DNA of 64,000 bases, taken from the NCBI GenBank assembly GCA_963942565.1, contig OZ012688.1:19014059-19078058 (forward strand), in the 5' to 3' direction. The position numbers were made by a program, and so were the translations under genes. Positions 1 through 20,683 of this stretch are shown piece by piece. Position 1 is the first letter of the stretch. Each line of letters starts with the position of its first letter. Below the pieces are notes generated by a model. The model saw nothing but the letters and a program-made list of their open reading frames with translations. It searched no databases and was not told the DNA's origin. This DNA comes from Maea johnstoni. Lineage: Eukaryota; Annelida; Polychaeta; Spionida; Magelonidae.

Positions 1-222
1 TAAATATATTTCATTTTCGCTTAGTTCTGAAGAACATTTCTCTTCCAAATATTTTTCAAGATAATCCTTTGTCAAAGAGAAGTCAACCAAGAAGTCAGGC
101 CTTTTTTAGCTGCTACAAGCAGGAAGGGGTTAAGGGTATACATGTATAAATGTCATCTGCAACCCAAACCAGTAGCTGCCCAAAATAGCCTGACTATTTC
201 ACAAACTTATAAATACCAAAAC

Positions 223-437
223 TTAACCCCTATGCTGCTGGTGGCTAATTTGGTCAATACTATAAATGAGGCAAAAAAAACTAAAAATGGCTGAAACCCT
301 GGCACATGGGTACTCATCTGAGAATACTCAGTGACAGCTATTCAATGAATACCAACATGACAGGATTTAGGTGGTTTTCAAAACTTTTTGCATTTCTCTG
401 CCATGGAAAAAAGTAGTCTCAGCATGGAAAGGGTTAA
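223..437. mobile_element. TTAA-flanked MITE, family A (copy 1)
   Basis: A 215-bp repeat bounded by TTAA at both ends, with TTAACCCC at the left and GGGTTAA at the right. TTAA target duplication plus CCC/GGG termini fits a non-autonomous piggyBac-like element. Related copies lie at 16283, 21381, 22833, 37245 and 60410. It carries no coding capacity. Confidence 0.7.
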
Positions 438-1437
438 TTTTCAAAGCCAATGACCTATAGCTTGCTAGTAGTAGTACACATTATATAATACGGCCTTATA
501 CTTACAAAGGTAAGAGTTAAGTCCACTTAGTTCAGGAAACTTACATATTTTACAAGTAAAACCAACATAAATCATTTTTGTTTAGAATAATTGTTCCTCA
601 AAAGATGATTGCATATTTTGCACCAGAATTGTTCACATGATTTTTTTACATAAAACATTATGCATTTGTTTGATATCACTGGGCAGTGGTGAAAATAGAC
701 AGTAGCCCACCGGTCCGCTTCTACCAAAAATTTGAATGGGCTAGTAAAAGTCTATGTTGACTTGCCCAGAAAGTCTGCTAAATATTCTGACCACATTCAT
801 TTAGTAAGCACACATCCAGTTTCACATTTCTTCTACATTAGATTATAACTGTCACAATTCATAAATCAAGCACAATTTACCATGAGTGTTCAGTTATGAA
901 AAGGCTGTTGGCTACTATTTTGGTTACCAAAGTGATATGGACCGCTATATGGTCTGTGATATGGACCGATTTTAGACTATTCATCTTGATGGACCCTTTG
1001 ACCACCAAGGCTTAGCAAACTGTTTTCAGCACTGCTGGGATATACTTGCTATCTAAATATGAAATAAGGTAAACCTCCCCATTCATGCCTGGAGATCTGG
1101 AGTGCTGTCTGGAACTTTGTTAAGATCTTCTTTGAAGATCTTTGATTTAATAAGAAACAAGACCTAGGATCTCGACCATGTTGCAGACCTAGGGAAAATT
1201 GTAAATTCTAAGGCAGAGCCTTTCCCTTTAATAAATTCAGGAAATCACACACACAGTTTTAGCTACTCCAGGGTCCTAGACCTTGCTGGAAGGTACTTTT
1301 GTAAAGTTTGTTTTTCTCATCAGAAGACCTGTTAAGCAATATATTCTTGGTAGTCTGAACAGTAGAATAGAAGCAGGGTAGGGGAAAAACTCAAGTCAAA
1401 ATAACCTGTAATTAATCTACTTGAACAGGCTATGGAC

Positions 1438-2106
1438 TAGGGATGTCATCGATAGTCGCCAAGTCGATGCACCGCTAGGTATGACCCTGTCGATAGTCGC
1501 ATCGATAAGGCAACCGTATCGATGTGGCAGAATCGACAAAATTTAACCCCAAATGCCGCAACATTTGGGGGTTAAGTTCTACAGCCAAAAATCATGAGCG
1601 ATCACTCAGCCTCAACAAACCAACGGCCGTTACATTTTATGGTTATGTTTTACGTTGTACTACGGCTCTCAGCCGTAAGTACACGCAAAATCATGAGCGG
1701 TAGATCGGTTCGCTCACCAAAACAAACGGGTCAGGTGCCATTTTATTTTACTGCGCACATAGAATTCGCAGTACGTTCAGAACTAGGTATAAAAGAATAA
1801 ATCAAATATAAAGTAAAATGATAAACAAATTAGATTAAGTAATAAATGTATTCAAATAAAATAGAAATAGAATAAAATAAATCATGATAGATTATAATAA
1901 TTAGAATGCATAATTACAGAATTAATTAATTAATTTGATCTTTGATGAATGAATTAAAAAGGCAAGAATGTTCTTTATTTTGAGCAATTACTAGGTAATT
2001 AATTAAGCCCAACGAGCACGTAACGGTGAATCGAATCGAATCGAATCGTATCGAAAAATATAGCGATTAATCGAATCGATAAAATCTCATATCAATGACA
2101 TCACTT
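1438..2106. mobile_element. hAT-type MITE with 8-bp target duplication
   Basis: A 669-bp element flanked by perfect 8-bp direct repeats CTATGGAC (1430-1437 and 2107-2114). Its termini TAGGGATGTCATCGATA and AAGTGATGTCATTGATA (reverse complement of the right end) agree at 14 of 17 positions. Both subterminal zones are packed with TCGAT motifs, probably transposase binding sites. An internal hairpin TTAACCCCAAATG / CATTTGGGGGTTAA sits near 1543-1575. The 8-bp duplication is the hAT signature. There is no transposase, so it is non-autonomous; a 68-codon ORF inside is taken as chance. Confidence 0.85.
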
Positions 2107-2791
2107 CTATGGACATTGAAATTCCACCAGTGATTCAACTGAATCAACTCCTTGCCGCCATTAATCTAACATTTATTATTCATGAAGGAGTCCTGTAGGT
2201 CAATAACTTGAATTTGCATTTCTCTTAAGTTTGTAGTTCCTTAACATCCTTGTTATCGTATTGCTTCATGGCACGTTAATGTGATGATCAATTTATATGG
2301 AATAAAGCATCACTCAATATAATATTGTAAAACCAAGAACAAATTTGTCAGTTTGATTTATGAAATGTAGTATAAAGTCCCTGAAATGGAAAAAAGGATG
2401 ATCTGTTTACTATTGTGATATAGGTGCATAAGTCAAGATTAGGAGGCTTGATCCACCCATTACCTAATTACATGGGCTCTCTGGTCTCATGGAAATCTCC
2501 ATCCATGGATGTTTAATCTATAGATGATCAAAGTTCGAACTCAGGCAGCAGGCCGCTATGGACTGGAGAACTTCCTTTCTATACTGATCTAGAGAATTTG
2601 GTGCAAGAATGGACAGCATCAAAATTTGCATAATGCCCTATAATTGAAAACCCTCTGTGTATATAAAAATCAGCTGAGTAGATCTGTATTTATTTTGGCT
2701 ATTAACATGTGTCTGTTGACATTTGGTGGTGAATTGTAATTGTAACTGTAGTTCATTTCAATAACATTTAAAACAAGTGCAATTTTGCCCA

Positions 2792-2817
2792 CCCCCCCCC
2801 CCCCCCCCCCCCCCCCC
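2792..2817. repeat. Poly-C homopolymer
   Basis: An uninterrupted run of about 26 C. No gene context. Confidence 0.9.
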
Positions 2818-3148
2818 TTGTCTTTGACAGCTGCTTAGATGAAACACGTGCACAGGACAAGACACACCCACTGGTCACAGATTGTTTGTTTGTATACATG
2901 ACCTGCATTGCAGTGCAGAGATGCAATTTACATTGTATGCGCTATCACGCCTTTCTTCCAAAATACAACCAATCTAACCACTCTCACTTTATCAGAAACA
3001 GGCTAAAATTAAATTATGCTGAAACCGGGTTAGAATCAGCTGTTTTTTAAGCAGTGACCTTGACGTCAGAAAAGGTGAAGCCGGTAGATTTTTCAAGGTC
3101 GCAAAATCGTAAATTTCCCGGAAGGGAAGTGCAACTTTGCAGACTTAC

Positions 3149-3285
3149 CTAAACTTCTTGAACCTATCGGCATCCTCCTTGAACATGTTAGGCATGTTCA
3201 TTTTTGTCCCATTTTGACTGAAATAGTCCTTGAGAGCTTGCCATGTTGGCTCAGTGGTAAGATTGGGTCTGGTTACGTTTGCCAT
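3149..3285 (-). CDS. GPI: Glucose-6-phosphate isomerase, first coding exon (partial gene)
   Basis: The exon encodes the first 45 residues and a split codon of glucose-6-phosphate isomerase, the cytosolic glycolytic enzyme that interconverts glucose-6-phosphate and fructose-6-phosphate. The visible peptide starts MANVTRPNL and runs through WQALKDYF to MFKEDADRFKKF. This matches the family N-terminus, where a short basic/hydrophobic start is followed by W/Y-x-x-L and a [LM]F-x-x-(D/N)-x-x-RF motif. The ATG at 3285 lies in a strong Kozak context (CACCATGG). The open frame extends 23 codons upstream to another ATG, but those residues do not look like GPI, so the inner start was chosen. On the minus strand the exon ends AAGTTTAG followed by GTAAGT, a consensus donor at 3148-3143. 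Catalytic parts of the enzyme are encoded further left, outside the window. The family call rests on this short peptide. Confidence 0.8.
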
Positions 3286-4365
3286 GGTGCAGTGTTGTGC
3301 CTGAATGAATGACTGAGACTGTTTGTACAGACAGAGAGGGCGAACGATTGGCACTGTCAGTGTCGCCTGGTTGGACGACCCGGACTAGTTAAGGCAATAC
3401 GGTATATTAAAATCGAAAGCCTTTTGAGCGCCTCTCGCGGCGATAAAGAGAACTAATATCTGGTTGAAGGGATTTTAGTCAATATTCCGGTTTAGCCGGA
3501 TTAGCCTTGATAATTTAAAATACTAAACATTTGTATGGCATGCATTGTTTTGGTCACAACCAATTCTTCACCATACAACGAGTTTACGATTGGTTGCCTT
3601 AATGTCAAATTTCTGGATCTGTGATGTAGAGAAGATTTGACGACTATAAACCGGAGAAACGAAAAATGTTCATCAGTAGCAGAAATAGTCTCTACACCAT
3701 TTTAATAGTTTATTCGAATTGATGTACAACTTTATTTCATAAATGAAATTATGTGACAATAAATGTTGATTCTAAATATCTCAAATCCATCTCTTAGGTC
3801 TAGTATAACGTATATCATCATTTAGCGTTGTCTTTGATAACCGCATGATATGTTATGGAGATTATCTCCAAAATCATTTCCGGGTTTTTGAGGGCATGTG
3901 GGCGTGGAACACAAAGTTTTGTTTCTGGTAAGTTTTGATTTAGTTTGATAACTCTCAGCTACAATTTCGCCACTAAGTTCTTCCTAAGATTTGGAAATTC
4001 AATTTATCTGCTCTTGTTTTGCCCAAAGGTTACTATTTTCGAGATATAAGTGACGTTAAAAAGGGGTTCCTGCAACCTGAGTGAAACTCAGGCCAGAGTG
4101 AGGGTCTGTGTTTCTGACTTCTGTATTACTCATTGGTTGGGTATGTGACTGTCACTGTATTCAGGATTTGCATGCGCAAATGCATATGTGAAATGTGTGA
4201 TTTAATCCTTTTACTACCTCTCAAGCCAATCTTTTAATTGCATTATCTAATTCCTACACTAGATATAGACCATTGTAAATAGATGTTAACTAAATTGATA
4301 TTGATAGTTACATGTAATTCCTATTTACTCAGCACTCAATAGTTGTTGTGGTAGTACTAGCTGCT
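3286..4365. other. GPI upstream region and intergenic DNA
   Basis: This contains the 5' flank and presumed promoter of GPI, since transcription runs leftward. No TATA box or other element could be assigned with confidence. A slightly CpG-richer patch lies near 3420-3450. No ORF or RNA gene is seen. Confidence 0.4.
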
Positions 4366-4800
4366 CCTGGGGGGGGGGGGGGGGGGAGGTCAGGTAGAGA
4401 GGGGTGCACACCTGTGTATGGGGGTGAAAATTCCCCCCGAAATCCACAAAATCTCCTCAAGGGTAAAAAATTAAGCAAAACAGATAACATAACAAATCAG
4501 CTGACATCAACAAATTAAGGGCTATTGATTATATCTTGAAGGGGTAGATATGAAAAAACACAATAGGCACTAATGTCTATATCATTTGATAAAAGCATAT
4601 CCTGGGGTAATCAAAGTAAAAAAAAATGTCCAGAAACATTTCTTCTGGTCCAAGGGTGGCTTCATACAAAGTCAGTGTTTTGGTAAAAGAAGGGATGTTT
4701 TTAACTAGAAAAAGTCAGCACTTTTTTAATGAATAATTTAAGGGTGCCTTTTTTGGCAAAAACTCATATTTAAAATTGTATAGCAAGCGTATGAAGTGTT
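4366..4800. repeat. Interspersed repeat with G-run terminus (copy 1)
   Basis: This begins with a poly-G run (about 4369-4386) and shares blocks with 46683-47115, including AAGTCAGTGTTTTGGTAAAA, AAAAAGTCAGC and AGCGTATGAAGTG. In the other copy the left end GGGGGCACTCA is mirrored at the right as AAGTGACCCCC, which suggests a DNA-transposon-type MITE. There is no coding content. It abuts a hAT MITE fragment on its right. Confidence 0.5.
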
Positions 4801-4983
4801 TCGACATCAATGTAATTCCCATGACATTGTGTAAGGATACCATGCCTTAGTTTGATAATAAACATGTTTATGGGTATATAATCTCAGTATATTATGATCT
4901 CCCTTGAAAAATAGGATCATAAGCCCAAATATTTGCCATTTTGGGCACCCAGTTTCTAAATCCTGGCTAGAACCTGGTAGAAG
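4797..4983 (-). mobile_element. hAT MITE family C, truncated copy
   Basis: A reverse-orientation fragment of the family defined at 41802-42116. It ends CAGTTTCTAAATCCTGGCTAGAACC, the complement of the family's left end with its GGATTTAGAAACTGG block. The other end is lost at the junction with the neighbouring repeat. Confidence 0.6.
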
Positions 4984-5455
4984 TAATAGTATTTGTCCTC
5001 AAACCTGACATGTATAGTCGTAGTTAATTAAATGTGTATCTTAGACATTTGATTCAGAATTACCCTGCCTGCTATTATGCAAATTCTATTTGTTATTTGT
5101 TATTTTTATATTGCTATTCAGCAAGTCAGTGTGGCTGTACTTGCAATCTTTATATTTCAGATTAGATGTAAATCAAAAGACTGAAAACAGTGCAATACAT
5201 TAATTTTAGTCTGAAAATTGCAAAAAGACCAATTTAGGATTTTGTCATGCAATGTCAAATTTTGAAATGTACAATTTTCCATACTGCAGGTATCAGTTCT
5301 AAAATATACAGAGCTAAGATTTGGTATCAAAAGCATTACATAAACAAAGCCTGGATCTGTCTAACTGAGATCAGAAATAGTTGATCAACTTGATCTGGAA
5401 GATCACAAAAATTAGCCTGTGAATACTCATATAAACGTAACCATATGTCCTTGGC

Positions 5456-5712
5456 AGGCTATTAGCCGAAAACAGCAAATTCGAAATTTCTGCCCATCCA
5501 GACTTTGCTACTCAGTTACTTCAAATTCTGATACCAACTGCATTTAATAGCCTATAGAAGATGGTTTGTTAGGAAAATATTTGGTGATTACCACCCAAAA
5601 AGTCAAAATTAGAAATTCTTAAGTAATAGAAATGTTTGCCTGCCCAAAAAGGATGTTTTCAGAAAACAGCCATTCTAAAAGACAGGCTGGACAGGTTCTG
5701 GCTAAGTCCCTG
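5456..5712 (-). mobile_element. hAT-like MITE family D, decayed copy
   Basis: A reverse copy of the element at 22496-22779. Shared landmarks are AATTTCTGCCCATCCAGA, a TTAGGAAAATATTTGGT block and a terminal CTGGCTAAGTCCCTG. The left end is worn. Confidence 0.55.
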
Positions 5713-5978
5713 GCCATGTCCAATTGAATCTGAGTTAAGACTTATAAATTCAGAACACAAATGAGGCTGCCTGCATTGCCAAAGAAATTGTTTATTTTCT
5801 ATAACCTTTGATTTAGAGTGGCCTAATCTTCAAGTTTGTTTTATAAGTTGTGCCTCCCAAAATGTTTATGTTAGATATTTGAATTGCAAGGGAACTCATT
5901 AGGTTGGTCTTTCATTGTTTTGTTGATGATTAGCACTCGTAAAGCACTCAATTAATGACATTGATCAGGGGATGATAC

Positions 5979-6208
5979 TTAACCCATTCACACTCAGAGA
6001 GGCCAAAACAGACCTGACAATTTTGAATTTATTTTTCTATCAAAAGCATTTTTTGAAAAATATTTGAAGGAGAAATGTTAATCACAAGCCAAATAACCAC
6101 TCTTCTGCAAATATTTTGTGAACTTCTGCTTTATTCCCAAGTTATTTTCAAAAGTATGAAAGTAGCAGACGATACCTCTAAGAGCAACTCTGAGTGTGAA
6201 TGGGTTAA
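5979..6208. mobile_element. TTAA-flanked MITE, family B, with perfect 21-bp terminal inverted repeat
   Basis: A 230-bp element. The left end TTAACCCATTCACACTCAG and the right end CTGAGTGTGAATGGGTTAA are perfect reverse complements, and the match extends two bases further inward. TTAA at both edges and CCC/GGG termini fit a non-autonomous piggyBac-like family. The intact ends make this the best copy of family B in the window. Others are at 17969, 22213, 36089 and 60088. Confidence 0.8.
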
Positions 6209-6900
6209 CCCTTTCTTGAGCGATTTATAGTAGATTATAGTATATTAAAGCATGTATTTGATACTAATAAAAATCCATTTTATTTTTAGAACTGTTGCAG
6301 GAAACAAACAATCATTTTTAGGCCTAATAAAAGAAATTGTTAGTTTCCTGTAACGGTACGAAAAAAAATAGGGTAGGTAGGTCGGTAAAAAAAAATTTTT
6401 TGCATTATTTTTTTGGCCACAAATGTGTGTTTTATGCATGTTTTACATTGATTGGGAGTTGGGAGGGTCAAAAAAAATTTAGGGTAGGGATTTTTTGAAT
6501 AAAAAACATTTTAGGGTAGGGTTACAGGAAACAAACAACTTTTTTTTTAGGCCTTAGGCGTTGTCTGAGAGAAGAGAAGATTCCTATGAGAGAATTCACT
6601 GATACCTCCTATACCTGTGGTTTGAATTATGATATCTTTGATGAGATGGTACAAACTTATAGGGTTGGAATTGAAAATGGACCAAAAAATATTATATAAT
6701 TATATAGTGGCAAACACAGGTGTTGCATCTTTGATAATGCAGAAACTATTTGAATCTGAAAATCATCAATTATATTATGAGGATCTCGCCCCTCTCCCTA
6801 ACCCACCTGTTATCTCACTGAATTTGATAACAATCTAAGGTTTTTAATCGTAAATTTGCAAGCAGTCATCCTCATTATAATGGCATGTACACTTGGGAAG

Positions 6901-7178
6901 CAGAGTCTTAGCCAGTATTTTAAAATTGCTTGTTCAAAACTGCAATTCCGAAATTTCTGCCTGTCCAGATTTAGCTACTGATCTACTTCAAATTCTTATA
7001 TCAACTACATCTAATAGATTTTTGTGTCTAAAAGGGCAATTTACAAATCAGTTAGTCCCAGAAGATGTTTTGTTAGGAAAATATATTGTTAATATTACTT
7101 ATTTATACCCTCAAAAATGAAAATTGAAAATTATTCATAGAACTGATAGAAGTTTTTGCCTGTCTGAAAAGGTCAAAT
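6901..7178 (+). mobile_element. hAT-like MITE family D, copy
   Basis: This starts near AGTCTTAGCCAG and carries the family landmarks AATTTCTGCCTGTCCAGA, TTGTTAGGAAAATAT and TTTTTGCCTGTCTGAAAAGG. It abuts a LINE 3' end on its right. Small ORFs across it are not coding. Confidence 0.55.
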
Positions 7179-7187
7179 ACATCTCAT

Positions 7188-7436
7188 AATTTGGTTCCTC
7201 CACCGATCAAAATTGAGCTATTTAAACACTTATTCACTTACCAAGGCATAGTAATATGGAATTCCTTATCTTTAAATATGAAAATGGCACCATCTCTCTC
7301 ATCATTCAAGAAACTATACCTTGAAGAACAATTTTCAACTCTGTGGCCTGAAGAATTGAATGTATAATCCTTAAATCTGAGGGCCACAGCGAAAATCAAA
7401 TCTTGTATTTGACTGTGTTACCCTCGTGAAATAAAG

Positions 7437-7437
<1 letters not shown>
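7188..7437 (+). mobile_element. LINE 3' end (5'-truncated), followed by (TTA)n tail
   Basis: The plus strand reads as the C-terminal end of a LINE reverse-transcriptase ORF (WNSLSLNMK, SLSSFKKLYLEEQF), followed by a short 3'UTR ending CCCTCGTGAAATAAAGATTA. A trinucleotide tail follows directly. The W-N-S-L and S-x-x-x-FK-x-x-L pattern is typical of CR1/Jockey-type ORF2 ends. A second copy with the same tail lies at 12984-13230, so the tail arose with the element. Confidence 0.65.
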
Positions 7438-7496
<59 letters not shown>

Positions 7497-7504
7497 GTTA
7501 TTAC

Positions 7505-7587
<83 letters not shown>
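7438..7587. repeat. (TTA)n microsatellite, LINE tail
   Basis: About 150 bp of TTA repeats with two single-base interruptions near 7497-7505. It lies directly 3' of a LINE end. The long Asn, Ile and Leu homopolymer ORFs read here are artefacts. Confidence 0.95.
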
Positions 7588-7589
<2 letters not shown>

Positions 7590-9140
7590 TGTAGCCAGAC
7601 TGAAGCATAGCTCTGGCATAGAGGTAGATTACCGGGAGGTACAGCAGGGGAGGGGGTCAATTGGAATTACTATGTGATTACAATAACCATGCAATCACAT
7701 TAGGCCCAGTGAGCAGTGTGAGCTATAAGTGTTGTTCAACACCACTAGTAAGCCTGAAAACGGTATATATTGTGCTGCACTCGGTTCATTAAGGACCAGC
7801 CTGAAGAAAATAGAGCATGCCTATTGGCTGCAAGCAGGGTATATCAGTTGACCCCCTGCTGTGACTCATAACCAATATCACGCTGCAAGATCTGCTTGCT
7901 ATGATTCTATGTGATTTTCCTCTAGGATTCTAGATATACCAGGCGCTTTCTCTATGCATACTGCATACACACTCGCTCACTTGCTCCAATAGCACACATT
8001 TATTTGCATGCAAGTTGACAGCAGCTGCTGCTGCCTGGGCTAATCCTGTAAATTTCCTATGGTAGTAGTGGTAGCTTCATCCCAGGGCAGGCAGGCAGGC
8101 AGGCTGTGTCAGCGGCTGGCTGGTCCATCATCAGCCAGCCGCCTGCTAGCTGGCTGGCTGACTGGCTGCTGAGCTATCTGAAATATTCCACGGCTAAAAA
8201 TAGCTCAGATGGCGATGTAGATGTATCTCAGAGCAGAGAGAGTCTACAGGTTTCTGCAGGCTATTGCGGAGTAGGGTAAGCTCATCCATTAAGGCAAGGC
8301 TGGGATACACTTTGTGTATTTATTTAAATACTGTGTGTACCTTCATATCATGATCCGGGGTGTTTGCATATAATGGCCCGTTCTGCAATATATGTGGTAT
8401 TTCTATTGCTGCAGTCTGGGGATACGGAGGTGGATTTTGTGTTGGGGCAGAGCCGCTATCCGGGGTGTGTATGCATCCTTCTCTCTATTTGGGTAGGCAT
8501 GGGGAGTCTTCGCTATTATGGAATTTGTAAGGTGATTCACCCACAGGAAACCTGCAGACACCGCTGAAGCATCAACTAAGAGACACTAGTACTGTGCGAC
8601 AACCTTTTGAATATAGACAGAATTTAGAAACTGGTTGCCTACAATAGGCATTATATAGTGAAATATTTGAGCATCCTTTTTTCAAAGGAGACCATAAAAA
8701 ATCGAACAACAGCATTGAAGATGTGGTTACTTATTTGGAAAGAGCATAGCAATGTCATGGAAAATATATTTAGGTGATACTATTCAATTATTTGCTTCAA
8801 ATTAACGTTAGAATTGAAATTACTCATTATGCAGTGGCTGGGTAGGCTACATCCAGCTATTCAGTAGGACAAGGGTTTTATAAGAAAACTATCTAGAGTA
8901 ATCAACTCGTTAAACAGCAAGCAGGAAGTTGGCTTGCTCAGAAAAAATGAGTTTCATCGTAACAAGATGCTTACCGCACACTCTTGTCAATGAAGGCAAA
9001 ATTTCCCTCCAGAATAATAGATATATTAAGGTTTGATACCTTGTCTCTTGCCATTTGCCATGTATTTAAGTATTTTTTATATCTGCCACCTCCTCTCTCC
9101 TTATTTCTTTCATTGACATTTACGTCAAGAAAAAGTGGTT
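7588..9140. other. Intergenic DNA with a possible upstream non-coding exon
   Basis: No coding exon is supported. It includes a GC-richer CTG/GGCTGG-rich patch (about 8020-8170) and a possible decayed hAT MITE family C fragment around 8625-8710 with GAAACTGGTTGCCTA. Confidence 0.4.
7960..8275 (+). promoter_or_regulatory. Candidate promoter / 5' non-coding exon of the gene at 11-21 kb
   Basis: The coding gene downstream has an acceptor in front of its first coding exon, so at least one 5' non-coding exon must exist upstream. This GC-richer patch ends in GGAGTAGG followed by GTAAGC (donor at 8276), a good 5' splice site, on the right strand and about 2.9 kb upstream. This is only a candidate: no core-promoter motif was identified and other donors exist. 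Confidence 0.22.
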
Positions 9141-9145
9141 TACAG

Positions 9146-9925
9146 ACAGGATGTCAGGATCCAGAAACTGGATGCCTAAAATTGGCAATTCTAAAATTTT
9201 GGGGCATACTATTTACTTATTCAAGGGAGACCATAATATACTGCAGATTACACCCACAAACATGTATTTAATTGATGAAAGAACTTCAGGACACTATGTC
9301 TGTAAGGCCACTCCAATTTATTTACTTGTCTTACGAGCTCAGGAGGTAGGAAATGAGCCATTTTGGAATTTAAAAAAAAGTTGAAAAATGAGACTTTTTA
9401 AAAATTTTTAATTTTTTTAGAGTCTTTCGACTAGGACTGGTAGCGATATGTTTCTACCATCCTATTCTCAACTAAATAAAATCAATCAATCAATTAATCC
9501 CTGTAACCTGAAGGGTGGAAGGTATACCTCCTCAAATCTGAGGCTCTACTACAGCAATGATAGCTTCCTGTAGTTGATTGAATCACCCTTATAAAGAATA
9601 TTCTTAAAACTTGCACTTTTTATTTTTTTTTGGAGTCTGACAGAAAATTTCAAAACCACTTTCGTCCGTAAGACACCAAAGGTGACTTTTTTTTTGGAGT
9701 CTGACAGGATTTTTTTTCCAAAAAAAGCTCGTAAGACAAGTAATTAAATTGGGGTGGCCTAATGGGAATTATATTGTGGAGAAAAAAAAATTCATTTAAT
9801 GCTTGAAATTGACATTTTAAGAAATAACTCACACAAAGCATCTGGGTGTCCTGAAGGATGATTTTTTAGGGTTTGGGTAGCCCAATCACGCCCAGACGCC
9901 CTGCTGACAAAGACTAGGGCGTCAA
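9146..9925 (+). mobile_element. hAT MITE family C copy interrupted by a PIF/Harbinger MITE
   Basis: The left part (9146-9305) carries CCAGAAACTGGATGCCTAAA and AAGGGAGACCATAATAT. The right part (9760-9925) carries GCTTGAAATTGACATTTTAA and CCCAGACGCCCTGCTGAC. The two halves rejoin perfectly in family order if 9306-9759 is removed together with one TAA. Confidence 0.7.
9306..9759. mobile_element. PIF/Harbinger-type MITE with TAA target duplication (copy 1)
   Basis: A 454-bp element whose ends are GGCCACTCCAATTTA and (right end, reverse complement) GGCCACCCCAATTTAA, continuing inward with TTACTTGTCTTACGAGCT on both sides. It is flanked by TAA (9303-9305, 9760-9762). A 3-bp TAA duplication with GG-starting termini fits PIF/Harbinger. 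A second copy is at 19795-20262, inverted relative to this one. It has no transposase. Confidence 0.75.
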
Positions 9926-10115
9926 GGCCATCTTGTCTGTGCTTGTAAATTCCAAGCTGCACACATATAACCTGTGCACTTGTAAGCTTTAGTCTGGTCT
10001 TGTCGTCGAAAGTTTAGAACCCAAGCTTTATACTTTTGATGATTGCCATCGCTACCACTTACTACCTGTGTGGGCCACAGACGGTGGACTAGTGGTAAAA
10101 GCTCTTACTCAGGAC

Positions 10116-10553
10116 TAGTGCTGGGACTCGGCCCAAAAAATGAACTCGAGCGCTCGGCAAATCTAACAACCAAAACTTGAGTAAACATCAAGTTTTACGG
10201 CCACATTAACAAGATCTTCAGGCGAAAGATGTTAAACAAAATTGGGCCTTGGCATACACCGGCACATGCCAGACATACACACGGTGTACCGTGGCATTGA
10301 GAATTGATGCACCAGAAAATGGTGTAATACGCATCTGACATGGAGTCATTAAAAACACATTTTATTTCAGGAAATCTGGTGCAAATTGGGGAGTTCTGGC
10401 TTTCCCTAGGCCACACGTGCATAGGAAGCATGTGTGGCTATTAAAATGTCATCAGCTTGTAATTTCCGAGCGATCTATTTTTGGACTCGAGTGCTCGGAT
10501 TGGAGGCCCCAGGGACCGAAAGCTCGAGCTTCCGAATACTCGTCCCAACACTA
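10116..10553. mobile_element. hAT-type MITE with perfect 8-bp duplication
   Basis: Flanked by CTCAGGAC on both sides (10108-10115, 10554-10561). The ends are TAGTGCTGGGACTCGG and, reversed, TAGTGTTGGGACGAGT. Both subterminal regions carry GAGCGCTCGG / CTCGAGTGCTCGG motifs. It is 438 bp and non-coding. Confidence 0.85.
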
Positions 10554-10561
10554 CTCAGGAC

Positions 10562-11193
10562 AGTCATAGCTCTGCCATTGGCCAGTGGTCACAACATTTA
10601 AATTGAAATGCTCTCTCTTTTCTTCCCAAACAGACTTGAGATAATCTACTATCATATATGACATGATTTTTCTTTTTGAATAAATACATTGCTTCAAGTG
10701 TAAATTTTTGTGAAAAAAATCAGTGAAATGAGCCTCCGCCCAGTGGGTGGGGAGTATTATGAACTTGAAGATAAAAACCAAGGTAGTACAATGTAAATTC
10801 AACCTTGTACCATAGAAGAAAGAAAAATGAACACTTTTTTTATAATAAATGGGTGGTAGTTCTCTTGATGGAGACAACAACCTTCCTTCAAATATTTTGT
10901 AAAATCATTCTTAATTTCCAAGTATTTATCAAATGATCTAGTGAATTATTTCTAGAGGAACTTGTAAGTTTGAATGGTTAAAAGTATATCACTATGACTG
11001 ATTATTTTTTGATAATCAATTATTTAATCAATCATTATAACAAAATAATCAGTTATTTCAATCAATTACCATAATCAAATAATCAATTATTTTTTTTTGG
11101 TCATCAGATGGTCACCTTGTAACAATTGCAATACATTGTAAACCCTTCTATTAATGGCCCTGCCTAACATATAATACTTTTGCTTTATTTCAG
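10562..11193. other. Intron / upstream DNA with family B remnants and AT-rich inverted ATCAATTA motifs
   Basis: A reverse family B MITE remnant is seen around 10860-10982 (CTTCAAATATTTTGT ... GAATGGTTAA). The stretch 10995-11095 is dense in AATCAATTAT-type motifs. It ends in the acceptor TTTGCTTTATTTCAG at 11193. No coding sequence. Confidence 0.5.
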
Positions 11194-11301
11194 GATTACC
11201 TTAATCCAGATCTTCTCGTCAGTACCTTCTCGATAGTATGTTCCCGGGAGTATGGTGACCGGCACAAGGGACTCCTCAAAATGAGAAGATAGTTCAACAA
11301 C
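11194..11301 (+). promoter_or_regulatory. 5'UTR segment with three short uORFs
   Basis: This starts after the acceptor TTTATTTCAG and runs to the start codon at 11302. It contains three consecutive uORFs in three different frames: 11238-11258 (MFPGVW), 11252-11284 (MVTGTRDSSK) and 11281-11292 (MRR). The last two overlap as ATGA. The third is in frame with the main ORF and ends in TAG ten bases before the main ATG, so it also fixes the main start. Several uORFs stacked like this usually lower or condition translation of the main frame; that role is inferred. Confidence 0.6.

Positions 11302-20683
<9,382 letters not shown>

Larger units (their letters stand above)
1..3148 (-). other. Part of intron 1 of the glucose-6-phosphate isomerase gene
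   Basis: No coding exon is visible here on either strand. The stretch lies 3' of the GPI first exon on the minus strand, so it is inferred to be the start of its first intron. It holds a TTAA MITE (223-437), a hAT MITE (1438-2106) and a poly-C run (2792-2817). I looked for the second GPI exon and did not see it, so intron 1 is probably longer than 3.1 kb. Confidence 0.55.

Noticed and set aside
1594-1800. 68-codon ORF in a hAT MITE
   Set aside because: Too short, no transposase or BED/dimerisation motif; it lies in a non-autonomous element.
7371-7677. Poly-Asn, poly-Ile and poly-Leu ORFs
   Set aside because: Translation of the trinucleotide tail of a LINE copy.
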